Origin: an uncultured Gammaproteobacteria bacterium | GTDB taxonomy: Bacteria; Pseudomonadota; Gammaproteobacteria; Pseudomonadales; Pseudohongiellaceae | Length of the DNA stretch: 64,000 nt | NCBI GenBank assembly: GCA_913061515.1 | Contig: CAJXSF010000003.1 | Location: 54,912 to 118,911 of the forward strand | Direction of reading: 5' to 3' | Shown here: piece by piece, positions 30,118-39,890 of the stretch | Layout: every line of letters starts with the position of its first letter | Position numbering within the stretch: position 1 is the first letter of the stretch | Notes under the pieces: generated by a model | The model's database searches: none | What the model was told of the DNA's origin: nothing | Seen by the model: the letters and a program-made list of their open reading frames with translations, nothing else | Program-made: the position numbers and the translations under genes

Positions 30118-31749
30118 TTACTGTGGTGGATAGTCGATGCCTAGTTGCTCTAAATAGTTGTCATAGCGCGAAGGGTCATAGTAGTACTCACGCATTTGCG
30201 GGCGCATCTGATCCATAATTTCTGTATTTAAGTGAATTGCAGGCATGTCCTCTGCTGAGAGTACAGGGGCATAAGAAGTGCCGTTAAGTTGAACATTGTT
30301 AAAATAGTCTTTTGCCGCAGGTAAAAGAGTTGGGTCTAGCAGCAGGTCAAGTACTGTCATGCCAACAACTTTGGCACCAGTAACAGCACCTTTGTGTGCA
30401 ATAGGTGTTGCCATTGCCATTGCCGCAGTTACGTGGTGGCCAGTTGTATTAGGTACGTTAGAAGGATAGCGTACAGTGATAGTAGGAACGGTCCACATGA
30501 TATCGCCAATATCGTCCGAGCCACCCCCCATCGCAGGCCCACGAGTCTCTGGCGTTGATAGTTCGCCAAGCTCGGTTACCAAGGGTGAAATCTCTCCGCC
30601 CATATAGTCTACGAACGAGGTTGTGTTGCGTTGTTGAACAGAACGCGCAAACTGAATATCTTCCTCACTCCAACTTGGCAGACCTACTAGTTCGATGTTC
30701 TCGTAAGCTGCTTCAGCCATTGGTTTATTGCCATGTTGAGGTGCGGCGTAACCTAGAATTCGACGGCTAACTGTTGTTTCGGTAGCCATCGCCGCCGCTT
30801 CTGAAATTGTATTCCCGGTTTCGAATAGCGCCCGGACAGACTCGAAGGTTTGTTCTCGAAAGTAATACCAAACTGATGCTACGTCGGGGACGATATTTGG
30901 TTGCCCACCGCCATTGCTAATAATATAGTGCGAGCGTTGGGTTAGTGGTAAATGTTCGCGGCGCATATTCCAAGCGTAGTTCATGACCTCAACTGCATCC
31001 AGTGCGCTCCGTCCAGCCCAAGGTGCGCCGGCTCCATGAGCGGTTTTACCGTGGAAGGTATATTCAACAGAGACCATTCCATTCCCACCAGTAGTGCCCC
31101 AAGATGTATTGAGATCTCGCCCGACGTGAGAGAAGATATTGGCATCAACATCATCAAAAATTCCATCTCGAACAAAGAATGCTTTCGTTGCTAGTAGCTC
31201 TTCTGCTACGCCTGGCCAAACTTTCAAGCGCCCCTCAATACCATGCTCCAACATTAGCTCTTGTACTGCCAATGCTGCGGCGACCATTGCTGGCATACCT
31301 GAGTTGTGGCCTTCACCGTGACCAGGGGCACCGGGAATCAGAGGTTGAATCTCTGGAGATCCGGGCACTTGTGATAGACCGAGAAGGGCATCTATATCAC
31401 TCCCAAGAGCGATGGTAGGCCCATCACCATTGGCCCAAACTGCGGTCCAGGCAGTTGGTATTCCGGCAATGCCCATCTCAATTTCAAAACCATTTTCTTC
31501 GAGAATATTTGTGATATAGGCTGAAGTTTCAAATTCTTGAAATCCGGGCTCTGCGAAACTAAAAATTGAATCTACCATTTCTTGTACAAGTTTTGCGCGG
31601 CCGTCAATGTTAGCGGCTAACTCTTCTTTCAACATTGCAAGGTCTTGTCCAAATGATATTGGTGCCTGAGTTAAAGTTGAAAGTAGTGCAGTTGTAAGCA
31701 AAGTGCGTTTGAACAAATTTGAGCATTTCATTGTCTTTATAAGCCTCAT
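30118..31749 (-). CDS. Exported M20D amidohydrolase, AbgB-like (paralogue B)
   Basis: 543 residues; ATG 31731 is an alternative start that leaves a cleaner signal peptide ending at PISFGQ. Same domain order as paralogue A, with SDIDALLGLSQ, HGEGHN (Glu146 replacing Cys), GVAEELLATK and a late GHHVTAAMAMATPIAHKG. Divergence from A is concentrated in the signal peptide, 340-390 and the C-terminal linker. B lies upstream of A on the same strand, a tandem duplication. No terminator separates them, so they are likely co-transcribed from the 308-base region 31750-32057. Confidence 0.87.
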   Translation of the reverse strand: MRLIKTMKCSNLFKRTLLTTALLSTLTQAPISFGQDLAMLKEELAANIDGRAKLVQEMVDSIFSFAEPGFQEFETSAYITNILEENGFEIEMGIAGIPTAWTAVWANGDGPTIALGSDIDALLGLSQVPGSPEIQPLIPGAPGHGEGHNSGMPAMVAAALAVQELMLEHGIEGRLKVWPGVAEELLATKAFFVRDGIFDDVDANIFSHVGRDLNTSWGTTGGNGMVSVEYTFHGKTAHGAGAPWAGRSALDAVEVMNYAWNMRREHLPLTQRSHYIISNGGGQPNIVPDVASVWYYFREQTFESVRALFETGNTISEAAAMATETTVSRRILGYAAPQHGNKPMAEAAYENIELVGLPSWSEEDIQFARSVQQRNTTSFVDYMGGEISPLVTELGELSTPETRGPAMGGGSDDIGDIMWTVPTITVRYPSNVPNTTGHHVTAAMAMATPIAHKGAVTGAKVVGMTVLDLLLDPTLLPAAKDYFNNVQLNGTSYAPVLSAEDMPAIHLNTEIMDQMRPQMREYYYDPSRYDNYLEQLGIDYPPQ

Positions 31750-32057
31750 ATGAAAGCCATCCCAAATAAATACCGTTAAGTGCTATTGAGGGGTGTGGGT
31801 GCGCTAGTGGATTTAGGTTAAACACAATAATTCAGAGCAGGATGTATGCCACATTTATAGTTTCAAAACGGCGATATACTATTTGAAGATATACTTAAAA
31901 TGAGATATTTGACGTATTGTTTTATAAGGGAAAATATTTTCGTTGTTGATATAGGCGCTATTTTGAAATACCGCACGAGATATATCTTTTAGAATGAACT
32001 TGCAAGGAGTGCACGAAAAATGGGCTATTGCATTGTATTAGCACCATTTAGTTGCGC
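31750..32057 (-). promoter_or_regulatory. Probable promoter region of the amidohydrolase pair
   Basis: 308 AT-rich bases between the FtsX-type gene (stop at 32058) and paralogue B, both minus strand. There are repeated ATATACT/AGATATAC-like stretches near 31870-31890 but no operator I can name. No coding features or terminator were seen. Confidence 0.35.
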
Positions 32058-33293
32058 TTAAAGTTTAAGTTGTGTTCCTAGAGAACTGCGATATGCCGCT
32101 AGTCCAGGAAGTAGAGACAGCACAGAACAGGCAACGAAAATGATGCCAATATAAAATGCGATATTGTAACTTAGAGGAAAGATTTGAACTGATAAACCAA
32201 ACTCTTGACTTAACCAAGACTGGTTTACAAAGAGTATGAGTGTAATTAGTGATAGTGCTAGAAAGCTTGCAACAGCGGTAATCAATAAGGCTTCGATTTC
32301 GATTAGTAAAAATACTGAACTTGAATGCATACCAACCGAGCGAAACAGAAAAATCTCTCTTTGTCGTTCGCGCATGGAAGATAGCAGCATAGTTGCGATA
32401 CCCAGCAATGAGGCGAACATTACTAAAGCTGAAATAACAGTAAGAATATTCTCTACAGTGCCCATAACTTGCCATAGTTCAGCTAAAGCTACACCTGGTA
32501 GAATAGCGGATAACGCTTCTTCACCATACTCATTTATGGCTCTTTGCAGTTCAAACACACTCATTCTTGAGTTCAGCCCTAACATAAATGTCGTTAATTC
32601 TGAACTAGATATATGATGGTGCTGTTCATCTTCACCGTGTTCGTGGTGATCGTCGTGTTGTATCCCGTGAGCGTTGTCAAGGCCTTCAAGTGGCACGTGC
32701 AATGCCTGATCCACTGGAGTCCCCGTAGCAGCAAGTATCCCAGAAATTCGAAAGGGAGTACTTTCATGATTGCTAAAACTAACCTCTCCTATGCCATGGG
32801 AAAGGGTAATGCTATCTCCAACTTGGTACTGCAATTGTTCAGCTACTTGAGCTCCAATGACGGCATCATAAGCGCTTTCAAACGGGCTTCCTGCTGCAAA
32901 CATTAGGTTTTGTTGTTTTCCGTATTGGAAGTGCTCGAAAAAATTACTATTGGTACCAACCACACGAAAGCCGCGATGTGAATCTCCAAGCGACATTGGG
33001 ATCGTCCATGCAACGCGAGGGTCGCCTGCAATCAACTCGTAACTTTCGCTACTGATATTATTGCTTGCGTTACCTATTCTGAAAACTGAATACAATAATA
33101 GATTTACTTGGCTAGTACGTGCCCCTACGATAAGGTCCACGCCAGAAACCGTGCGGTCAAAGCCTTCTCTTGCTTGGCTTCGAATATGCTCAACGCTTAC
33201 CACGATCATGATGCTAACAGTGAGTGATGCGAGAGTTAACGCGACGCTTAGTTTCCGATTCATCAAACTTTTGAATGCAATCTTAAAGAACAT
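32058..33293 (-). CDS. FtsX-like ABC permease with His-rich periplasmic loop
   Basis: 411 residues. An N-terminal helix (LSVALTLASLTVSIMIVVSV) is followed by a periplasmic domain and three C-terminal helices, FtsX/LolE-like (LLSSMRERQREIFLFRSVGMHSS). Residues ~209-227 hold HDDHHEHGEDEQHHH, a likely metal-binding loop in the periplasm. It overlaps the ATPase gene by 11 bases. The set permease + ATPase + DUF3299 protein resembles zinc-linked clusters such as zrgABCDE of Vibrio cholerae, but the DUF2796 protein ZrgA is not present here. Zinc (or other metal) handling is therefore a reasoned guess. Confidence 0.85.
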   Translation of the reverse strand: MFFKIAFKSLMNRKLSVALTLASLTVSIMIVVSVEHIRSQAREGFDRTVSGVDLIVGARTSQVNLLLYSVFRIGNASNNISSESYELIAGDPRVAWTIPMSLGDSHRGFRVVGTNSNFFEHFQYGKQQNLMFAAGSPFESAYDAVIGAQVAEQLQYQVGDSITLSHGIGEVSFSNHESTPFRISGILAATGTPVDQALHVPLEGLDNAHGIQHDDHHEHGEDEQHHHISSSELTTFMLGLNSRMSVFELQRAINEYGEEALSAILPGVALAELWQVMGTVENILTVISALVMFASLLGIATMLLSSMRERQREIFLFRSVGMHSSSVFLLIEIEALLITAVASFLALSLITLILFVNQSWLSQEFGLSVQIFPLSYNIAFYIGIIFVACSVLSLLPGLAAYRSSLGTQLKL

Positions 33294-33978
33294 GGTTGCC
33301 TCGTTTACTCAGTGCTGTGTTTAGCTCAGTCATACTCAGAGTTTTGTCAAAGTGTTTCATTAGCCCTTTGTCGTGGCTAACAAAAATAATTGTAGTACCT
33401 GTGCGTTGCTGAGTCTTCAGTAGTAAATCCATGAACTCATCTTTACTTTCTTCATCTAACGCAGACGTAGGTTCGTCAGCGATGAGTATCTCTGGTTCGT
33501 TAATCAGCGCGCGGGCAACGGCTACTCGTTGTTGTTGGCCTATACTGAGTTGGTCAGCCCGCTGACTAAGTAGATTAGCATCAAGTAATAAAGCCTCCAC
33601 AAGAAAGCGAGCGCGGTTTGTTGATGTCACATTATTGATGCCGGCTATTTTGGCAGGAAGGACAATATTATCTTCAACACTTAGATAGGGGATTAGGTTA
33701 AATTGTTGAAATACAAAGCCAATATGTTTAGATCGAAATCGGTCTTTTTGCCGATCGCTCATTTTGATAATTGACTGATCTAATATTCGGATTTGCCCAG
33801 AGTCTGCAGATAACAAACCAGCAATGAGGTTTAGAAATGTCGATTTTCCAGAGCCTGATGTTCCATATATGAATAGGCGGTCGCTTTTCTCTACATAGAA
33901 TGACTCTATGTTGATTGTTGTGCTTTTCGCTTGGGGCCAAGTGTAAGTAATTTCCTGGCACTCAATCGCATATGTCAT
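33283..33978 (-). CDS. ABC transporter ATP-binding protein (partner of FtsX-like permease)
   Basis: 231 residues. Walker A YGTSGSGKST, Q-loop FVFQQFNLIPYLSVEDNIVL, signature LSIGQQQRVAVARAL, Walker B ILIADEPTSALDEES and switch His in IIFVSHDKGLM. LolD/MacB-type ATPase. It is the first gene of the minus-strand pair and diverges from the DUF3299 gene across 89 bases. The permease start lies inside this gene, so the two are translationally coupled. Confidence 0.93.
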   Translation of the reverse strand: MTYAIECQEITYTWPQAKSTTINIESFYVEKSDRLFIYGTSGSGKSTFLNLIAGLLSADSGQIRILDQSIIKMSDRQKDRFRSKHIGFVFQQFNLIPYLSVEDNIVLPAKIAGINNVTSTNRARFLVEALLLDANLLSQRADQLSIGQQQRVAVARALINEPEILIADEPTSALDEESKDEFMDLLLKTQQRTGTTIIFVSHDKGLMKHFDKTLSMTELNTALSKRGNHVL

Positions 33979-34067
33979 ATTCAGATTCCGTTGATTTACA
34001 AAAAAAGCTATTGCATTATAAGTTTGAAACTGACTGATCTATTTATTTAATAGGAACAGGTGACTAA
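33979..34067. promoter_or_regulatory. Divergent promoter, ABC pair / DUF3299 gene
   Basis: 89 bases separating opposite starts. AGGAACAGGTG near 34051-34061 is the ribosome-binding site of the DUF3299 gene. A Zur-like palindrome was looked for; only a half-site-like GCATTATAAG is present, not enough to call. Confidence 0.4.
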
Positions 34068-34619
34068 ATGAAATCCTTTTTTACTAATTCTTTTTTGCTT
34101 TTTATGATTTGCACATCTTTGGTGCAAGCCCAAGAGTTTAGAGAATTAAATTGGTTGGAGCTTCTTCCTGAAAGCGATAAAAATGCTTTGCTTAGTCAAC
34201 CTGCAATTCAACATGGCTCTGAGCAAAGTGAAGACTCTCGGCCCAAACTGGGGGGAAACCTAGGAGCCAAGCCGATCAGTGACTCGCAAGTTTCTCAAGC
34301 ATGGCAATCAACAAATATTGTTCCCGAGTTTGACAAGAAAAATGTTCGTCTTCCTGGGTTTGTTGTCCCATTAGAATTCGATGGGGCACAAAATGTCACA
34401 GAATTTTTCTTAGTGCCTTATTTTGGAGCCTGTATTCATACGCCGCCACCGCCACCGAATCAAATCATCTATGTGAAAGTACCTGGTGGTTTTGAGCTTA
34501 AATCCATCTACGAGCCATATTATGTCGAAGGAACAATGGAAATTGCTATGACCCATAAAGAGATTGGGATATCAGCCTATTCAATGACCGCCAAGAACGT
34601 TAAGTTATACAGCAAGTAA
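34068..34619 (+). CDS. DUF3299 family exported protein
   Basis: 183 residues with a signal peptide ending at LVQAQ. The C-terminal half carries the DUF3299 pattern: VRLPGFVVPLEFDG, then FFLVPYFGACIHTPPPPPNQIIYV, then a conserved beta-rich tail. The Cys in FGACIHTPPPPP and adjoining His are invariant in members I know. Such proteins occur beside FtsX-type ABC systems thought to act in metal homeostasis; no biochemical activity is established. Divergent from the ATPase gene. It ends two bases before the sdaA stop codon. Confidence 0.85.
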   Translation: MKSFFTNSFLLFMICTSLVQAQEFRELNWLELLPESDKNALLSQPAIQHGSEQSEDSRPKLGGNLGAKPISDSQVSQAWQSTNIVPEFDKKNVRLPGFVVPLEFDGAQNVTEFFLVPYFGACIHTPPPPPNQIIYVKVPGGFELKSIYEPYYVEGTMEIAMTHKEIGISAYSMTAKNVKLYSK

Positions 34620-34620
34620 T

Positions 34621-36021
34621 TTAGCACTCAATTATTGATACCGGCACTTCTACTACGTTGATGGCAAGCCCCCCACGTGCAGTTTCCTTGTATTTTGATT
34701 GCATATCTCGCCCCGTATCACGCATCGTTTTGATTACTTGATCAAGAGAGACGAAGTGTTCGCCGTTGCCACGAAGTGCCATCCTTGCAGCGCTAATGGC
34801 TTTTATTGCAGCCATAGCATTGCGTTCAATACAAGGTACTTGAACGAGTCCTCCTATTGGGTCACAGGTCAATCCAAGATTATGCTCCATCGCGATTTCT
34901 GCGGCATTTTCTACTTGTTCTGGTGTGGCTCCCATTACTTCAGCCAGTGCTCCTGCTGCCATTGAGCATGCTGAGCCAACCTCGCCTTGACAACCAACTT
35001 CTGCACCGCTGATGGATGCATTTATTTTGTAAAGAATGCCGATAGCGCCTGCGGTTAATAGAAATCGCTCTACATCTTGTTCGTCTTTGTTCCCTGAGAA
35101 TTCTAGATAATATCGAAGAACCGCAGGGATAATACCAGCCGCACCGTTGGTTGGCGCCGTGACAATGCGCCCGCCAACTGCGTTTTCTTCATTTACTGCC
35201 AAGGCATACAATGTTACCCAATCAAGTGTCTTAAGGGGGTCACTTCCAAATTTTTCAGTTTGATTTTTAAGTTGACGGTAAAGTGGTGCAGCGCGCCGCC
35301 TGACTTTCAGGCCACCAGGCATGATCCCCTCTGTACGACAGCCTTTTTCGATGCTCGCATTCATGACACTCCATATTTCTTGCAGGCCATTGCGAATTTC
35401 ATCCTCACTACGCCACGCCTTTTCATTTGCCATCATGAGACTGCTAATGCATTGACCGGTTTTACGACATTGAGCGAGTAGTTCCTTGGCACTAGTGAAC
35501 GGGTGCGGTAGTGCGATAGGATCCTCAATTAAGATGTTGTCAGCCCCGGCAGATTCATCGACAATGAATCCTCCGCCTACTGAGAAAAATACCTTTTTCA
35601 GCAGTATTTCTTTATTTCTATCGTAGGCAGTAAATTGCATACCGTTAGGATGAAAGGGCAAAGACTTGCGCCTATGCATCACCAAGTCATCTTTGTAATT
35701 GAATTTAATTTCTTGTTCTCCTAAGAGATTAAGAATGCTGTTCTCGCGCGCATAGCTGATGCGCTGTTGGATAGACTCGACATTGACACATTCAGGCGAT
35801 TCGCCCTCTAAACCTAAAATTACTGCTTTTGGTGATCCGTGTCCTGCTCCTGTTGCGCCAAGTGATCCAAATAACTCTACTTTTAATCGATGACTCGCCT
35901 TAAGTTTGCCGTTTTTCTTCAGGTCTTCGGCAAAAGTAAGGGCTGCTCTCATTGGACCAACTGTGTGGGAAGAAGAGGGGCCTATCCCAATTTTTAATAG
36001 ATCAAAAACGCTGATCGACAT
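34621..36021 (-). CDS. sdaA: L-serine ammonia-lyase (iron-sulfur, single chain)
   Basis: Converts L-serine to pyruvate and ammonia using a [4Fe-4S] cluster; cytoplasmic. 466 residues, normal for the fused alpha+beta form. N-terminal beta part: [24 protein letters not shown] and [16 protein letters not shown]. Alpha part: [23 protein letters not shown]. Cluster Cys are in [20 protein letters not shown] and [15 protein letters not shown]. The tail ends in IEC, like E. coli SdaA, whose C-terminal Cys ligates the cluster as a built-in lock. With glyA and gcvTHP it completes glycine catabolism to pyruvate. Confidence 0.96.
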   Translation of the reverse strand: MSISVFDLLKIGIGPSSSHTVGPMRAALTFAEDLKKNGKLKASHRLKVELFGSLGATGAGHGSPKAVILGLEGESPECVNVESIQQRISYARENSILNLLGEQEIKFNYKDDLVMHRRKSLPFHPNGMQFTAYDRNKEILLKKVFFSVGGGFIVDESAGADNILIEDPIALPHPFTSAKELLAQCRKTGQCISSLMMANEKAWRSEDEIRNGLQEIWSVMNASIEKGCRTEGIMPGGLKVRRRAAPLYRQLKNQTEKFGSDPLKTLDWVTLYALAVNEENAVGGRIVTAPTNGAAGIIPAVLRYYLEFSGNKDEQDVERFLLTAGAIGILYKINASISGAEVGCQGEVGSACSMAAGALAEVMGATPEQVENAAEIAMEHNLGLTCDPIGGLVQVPCIERNAMAAIKAISAARMALRGNGEHFVSLDQVIKTMRDTGRDMQSKYKETARGGLAINVVEVPVSIIEC

Positions 36022-36598
36022 TCTATGTGTCCTCTAGGATTTCAAATTAAAGAGCCATGCTTTGCATCGCTATAAGCTAGTTGACTAAGCAGCGTATGTG
36101 CCAACATTTTTAGTTACAAGATTTCTTTGAGCAACTAGCAATGACATCTCTCTACAACGGTAAGAGTCGGGCCTGCAGAGGAAAAAAATGGACATTCGTT
36201 AATTATAAATATCCGACTATTAAGTTTAAAACTCCAATAATGGTGCGCTAAAAGTGCCCATGTTCATTCTTTATGTACGTTCAATGAGCACTTTCAAAAC
36301 TTGCCTTTGATCACCGCAGTGCGCCTTTCTCTATGACATCGTAACAATTTACTTGTGGCTAAAAATATTATGAAAAATCGTGTTGAAATTACTACAGGTA
36401 ATTCGTGGTGCTTGGGTGGCGCACGCCATTTAATTTGTTAGTTAGGTAATTCGAAAAAAATAGAGAAAAACATAAGATATCAAAGGATTAGTAACGATAC
36501 CTAATGTTCTGGCACGTTTTCTGCTCTGCTGAACTTCGGGACTTGTACGCAAGCCCTTGCTACAAATTATCCTACTTATGAATTCGGAGTTATTAACA
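36022..36598. promoter_or_regulatory. Divergent intergenic region sdaA/TonB receptor 1
   Basis: 577 AT-rich bases. An imperfect interrupted palindrome at 36250-36294 (AAAGTGC...GCACTTT arms) could be an operator or attenuator. CGGAG near 36582 is the ribosome-binding site of receptor 1. No RNA gene or intact reading frame was recognised; an antisense frame crossing into the receptor is a shadow. Confidence 0.4.
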
Positions 36599-39382
36599 AT
36601 GCATCCCAAATCAACATTCAAGTTGAGATCTTGCTCAACCTTGTCAGTACTCATTGCTTCATCAATGTTGTCAGCGATGACTGAGGCCCAAACCCCTACA
36701 GCGGAAGTTGAATCGATAGTTGTGACTGGGTCTAGGATTGCACGTGACGGATACAATGCGCCTACACCTGTGACCGTTCTCGCACTTGAGGATATCCAAA
36801 CAGATGCGCCCGCAAGTATCGCAGATTTTGTTAATACATTGCCCTCGGTGAAAGGGAGTTCTACTGCGTCATCTTCCTCTGGCGCTTTGAGTAACGGAGC
36901 TGCAGGTATTGCAGCGCTTAATCTTCGCTCTCTAGGCACTGGCCGGACATTAGTATTATTTGATGGGCAGCGTTCGGTTTCCTCTGCCTCCACGGGACAA
37001 GTGGACACCAATACGTTTCCTCAATCCCTTGTAGAACGAGTTGAAGTCGTGACAGGAGGAGCTTCAGCTGCCTATGGTTCCGACGCAGTGGGAGGAGTGG
37101 TCAATTTTATTCTTGATCGAGATTACACGGGTGTGAAGTCAAGTATTCAATATGGCGAAACGACCTATGGAGATAATCCTAGTGAGAAAGTCGAGTTAAC
37201 TGCTGGTTTTCCTTTTGCTCAAGGGGACGGACATATACTTTTCAGTGGTGAAGTCTTTCGTTCAGAAGGTGTCCACTATACATCTAGAGATTGGAACCTA
37301 AATGGCTATCAAGGAATACTGAACCCCTATAGAGCAGAGTCAGGACAGCCCTATTTTATCGTTTCAGAAGGTATTGGCATTTCTCAGTACACCCCTGGTG
37401 GACTCATAACCAGCGGAGTACTGCAAGGGACATACTTCGGCGTCAACGGTACCGCCAATCAATTGAGCTACGGGCCAGTTGCTGGAAACTGGATGATTGG
37501 TGGCGATTGGGAATATGCAACCTCTGGCATGCGTGGGACTAACTCGTTGGCGGCTGACGACGACCGGGAAAGCTTATTTGCTCGAGCAAGCTACAAACTA
37601 ACTGACTCAATTGAAGCATTTGTTCAAGCGTCCTATGCAAAATATGAAGGTTACAGCTTCTATATCAATCCAACAGATACGCGAAGGACAATGTATTCTG
37701 ACAATGCATTTTTACCAGAGTCTTTGCGAGACACACTAAATGCCGCAAACCAGAATTCCTTTTTATTTGGTACGAGCAATGCGGATTTCTCAGCATCGGG
37801 TAGTCAAAATGTACGAGAAACTGAGCGTTATGTACTAGGGATAGACGGTACATTTGATGCTTTGAGTTTAGGCTGGGATTGGGATGCCTACTATCAGCTT
37901 GGTACTACTAATACGAAAGAGCATCAAAATCCTACCTATAATTTTGCAAAACTTACACTTGCCTCAGACGCTGTTTTTCATCCAGATACCGGTGAGATTG
38001 TTTGTCGCTCGTCAATTGCCGACCCGAGCAATGGGTGTGTGCCATTGAATAGATTCGGCGTAGGTGTGGCCAGCCAAGCGGGTATCGACTATGTCATGGG
38101 CGAGCCCCGTCGTGATCAACAGTTTGAGCAAAATGTTGTTGCTTTCAATATGAGCACCAGTGACATTGAAGGCTGGGCAGGACCGATTGCCTTAGCATTT
38201 GGGGCAGAGTGGCATTCTGATTCTATCGACGGAAAGGTCGATCCTGTCTACGCTGACGGTTGGAAATACGGAAACTATAAAGTAACTACTGCCGAAACTA
38301 GTGTTGCTGAAGCCTATATAGAAACTGTGTTCTCAATATTTGATGGTCTGGAGTTCAATGGTGCCGCACGGTATGCCGAATATAGTGAAGCGGGCGGTGT
38401 GACGACATGGAAAACCGGCTTAACCTATACGCCGTTGAACGACATCACATTACGTGCCACCAAATCACGCGATATTCGTGCTCCCAACTTGAGTGAACTA
38501 TACGACACGGGCACTGGTCGTACCAATTCGGTCAATATTGGAGGAGTTTCTAGGCAGTTTGTTCAGAGCCTATTGGGCAATACTAATCTGGGACCTGAAG
38601 AGGCTGATAGCTTAGGACTAGGCATTGTTTACCAGTCTAGCTATCTGCCTGGTTTTTCGGCTGCGATCGATTATTTCGATATTCAGATAGAAGGAGTCAT
38701 CGGATCTGTCAGCGCTGAGAATACCGCAGATTTTTGTTATCTCAATGGCGTGCAACGCTATTGTGACAATATCATTTTCGAAAATGGAGTGCTGAGTAAA
38801 ATTTTCTTGTATTACGAAAATCTAAACAGCTCCAGCACGAAAGGGGTAGATTATGAGGCGTCGTATCGCTTTCCTGTGTTAGGGGGAGATATGACACTGC
38901 GTGCATTGGCCACTAATTACAAAGAAGATATTACAGATAATGGAGTTACTGCGATCAATGCAGCTGGCTCCAATGCTGGCAATACTCCTGACTGGGCTTA
39001 TCGATTATCTGCAGCGTTTAACTATGATACATGGAACTTTAGCTTGACTGGGCGTGGTGTGAGCGATGGGGTCATCAGTAACGCGTATATCGAATGTCAA
39101 AGTAATTGTCCGGTGAGCAGCTCTCCGTACTTCACCATTAATGATAATACTATTCCAGGTGAAATCTACTACGATGCATATCTCGCGAATACATTCTCGA
39201 TTGGAGATACATCAGCGGAAGTATTCTTGTCAGTAAAAAACGTCCTTAACACTGACCCGGTGCTAATAGCTTTTCCAGCAAACCAAGGGTCCGAGAATCG
39301 TCCTGGATATCTGCCAACAAATCGAGGCTTGTATGATGTAATGGGCCGTACTTATCGATTAGGGTTACGTATAGACTTCTAG
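36599..39382 (+). CDS. TonB-dependent outer-membrane receptor 1
   Basis: 927 residues from ATG 36599, chosen because it matches the paralogue start and has GGAG ahead; the frame itself opens earlier at 36557. Signal peptide, then a plug domain: VESIVVTGSRI (TonB-box-proximal), TLPSVKGSS, NLRSLGTGRTLVLFDGQRSV, and VEVVTGGASAAYGSDAVGGVVNFIL. A 22-strand barrel follows, ending in GRTYRLGLRIDF with terminal Phe. The group fits the large receptors of marine gammaproteobacteria for peptides, sugars or siderophores; no substrate can be named. It is followed by a near-identical-length paralogue. Context suggests peptide or amino-acid conjugate uptake. Confidence 0.93.
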   Translation: MHPKSTFKLRSCSTLSVLIASSMLSAMTEAQTPTAEVESIVVTGSRIARDGYNAPTPVTVLALEDIQTDAPASIADFVNTLPSVKGSSTASSSSGALSNGAAGIAALNLRSLGTGRTLVLFDGQRSVSSASTGQVDTNTFPQSLVERVEVVTGGASAAYGSDAVGGVVNFILDRDYTGVKSSIQYGETTYGDNPSEKVELTAGFPFAQGDGHILFSGEVFRSEGVHYTSRDWNLNGYQGILNPYRAESGQPYFIVSEGIGISQYTPGGLITSGVLQGTYFGVNGTANQLSYGPVAGNWMIGGDWEYATSGMRGTNSLAADDDRESLFARASYKLTDSIEAFVQASYAKYEGYSFYINPTDTRRTMYSDNAFLPESLRDTLNAANQNSFLFGTSNADFSASGSQNVRETERYVLGIDGTFDALSLGWDWDAYYQLGTTNTKEHQNPTYNFAKLTLASDAVFHPDTGEIVCRSSIADPSNGCVPLNRFGVGVASQAGIDYVMGEPRRDQQFEQNVVAFNMSTSDIEGWAGPIALAFGAEWHSDSIDGKVDPVYADGWKYGNYKVTTAETSVAEAYIETVFSIFDGLEFNGAARYAEYSEAGGVTTWKTGLTYTPLNDITLRATKSRDIRAPNLSELYDTGTGRTNSVNIGGVSRQFVQSLLGNTNLGPEEADSLGLGIVYQSSYLPGFSAAIDYFDIQIEGVIGSVSAENTADFCYLNGVQRYCDNIIFENGVLSKIFLYYENLNSSSTKGVDYEASYRFPVLGGDMTLRALATNYKEDITDNGVTAINAAGSNAGNTPDWAYRLSAAFNYDTWNFSLTGRGVSDGVISNAYIECQSNCPVSSSPYFTINDNTIPGEIYYDAYLANTFSIGDTSAEVFLSVKNVLNTDPVLIAFPANQGSENRPGYLPTNRGLYDVMGRTYRLGLRIDF

Positions 39383-39890
39383 CGATCTATCAAGCCTTGT
39401 GAATTCTAAGTCGGGTTCATAAGGCTTGCTTGTACTAGGCATACTCGTTGTATTACTTACACTTGAATGATTTAAAAAACCTCTGGTTTGTTGCTCCAGA
39501 ATTGGGCGAATACTTAGATATCTGATTAGTTATCGTGCATGGATATTGCGCTGCGTCTTATAACGCTGCACAGATTAAGAATGGGACTTTAAAATGAATG
39601 AATAATGTCAATAGTGTGACTGTCGAATATCTGTAAAGATTTCGTTGGCAGATTTTGCTCGACGTATTTTGTGTAAGTATTTGTTATAGATATATTTGTT
39701 ACATCATTGTTGTGGTAGGAAACTTCGTTCTAAATGTGACGATTGTCACGTCTATTTTTGTAATCACCTTCGGAGAAACAAACGTTGATTCTATAACTGG
39801 CATGGTTTCTGCTGTTTCCAGATCACAAGGAGAACAAGTTCAGAATCCTTTGTTATGAATTAAGCCCACTAAAAGCCCGGAGGTTACAAA
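39383..39890 (+). other. Intergenic region between the TonB receptors
   Basis: 508 bases. A long stem-loop at 39391-39428 (13-bp stem with one G-T pair, loop about 12) follows receptor 1 but lacks a T run. The rest is AT-rich with no supported gene; a 67-codon frame at 39655-39858 lacks any protein signature. CCCGGAGG near 39876 is the ribosome-binding site of receptor 2, so receptor 2 probably has its own promoter here. Confidence 0.45.
39391..39428 (+). terminator. Stem-loop after TonB receptor 1 (no U-tract)
   Basis: CAAGCCTTGTGAA pairs with TTCATAAGGCTTG (one wobble). It may protect or end the receptor 1 transcript; the absence of a T run makes intrinsic termination uncertain. Confidence 0.5.

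Noticed and set aside
33979..34067. Zur box in the metal-ABC divergent promoter
   Set aside because: Only a half-site-like stretch, not the full palindrome.
36442..37011. Long antisense reading frame over the start of TonB receptor 1
   Set aside because: It mirrors the receptor coding frame; the same antisense frame at 39884-40231 is a by-product of paralogy, not a gene.
39655..39858. 67-codon hydrophobic frame between the receptors
   Set aside because: Non-ATG start, no ribosome-binding site, low-complexity hydrophobic content from AT-rich DNA.
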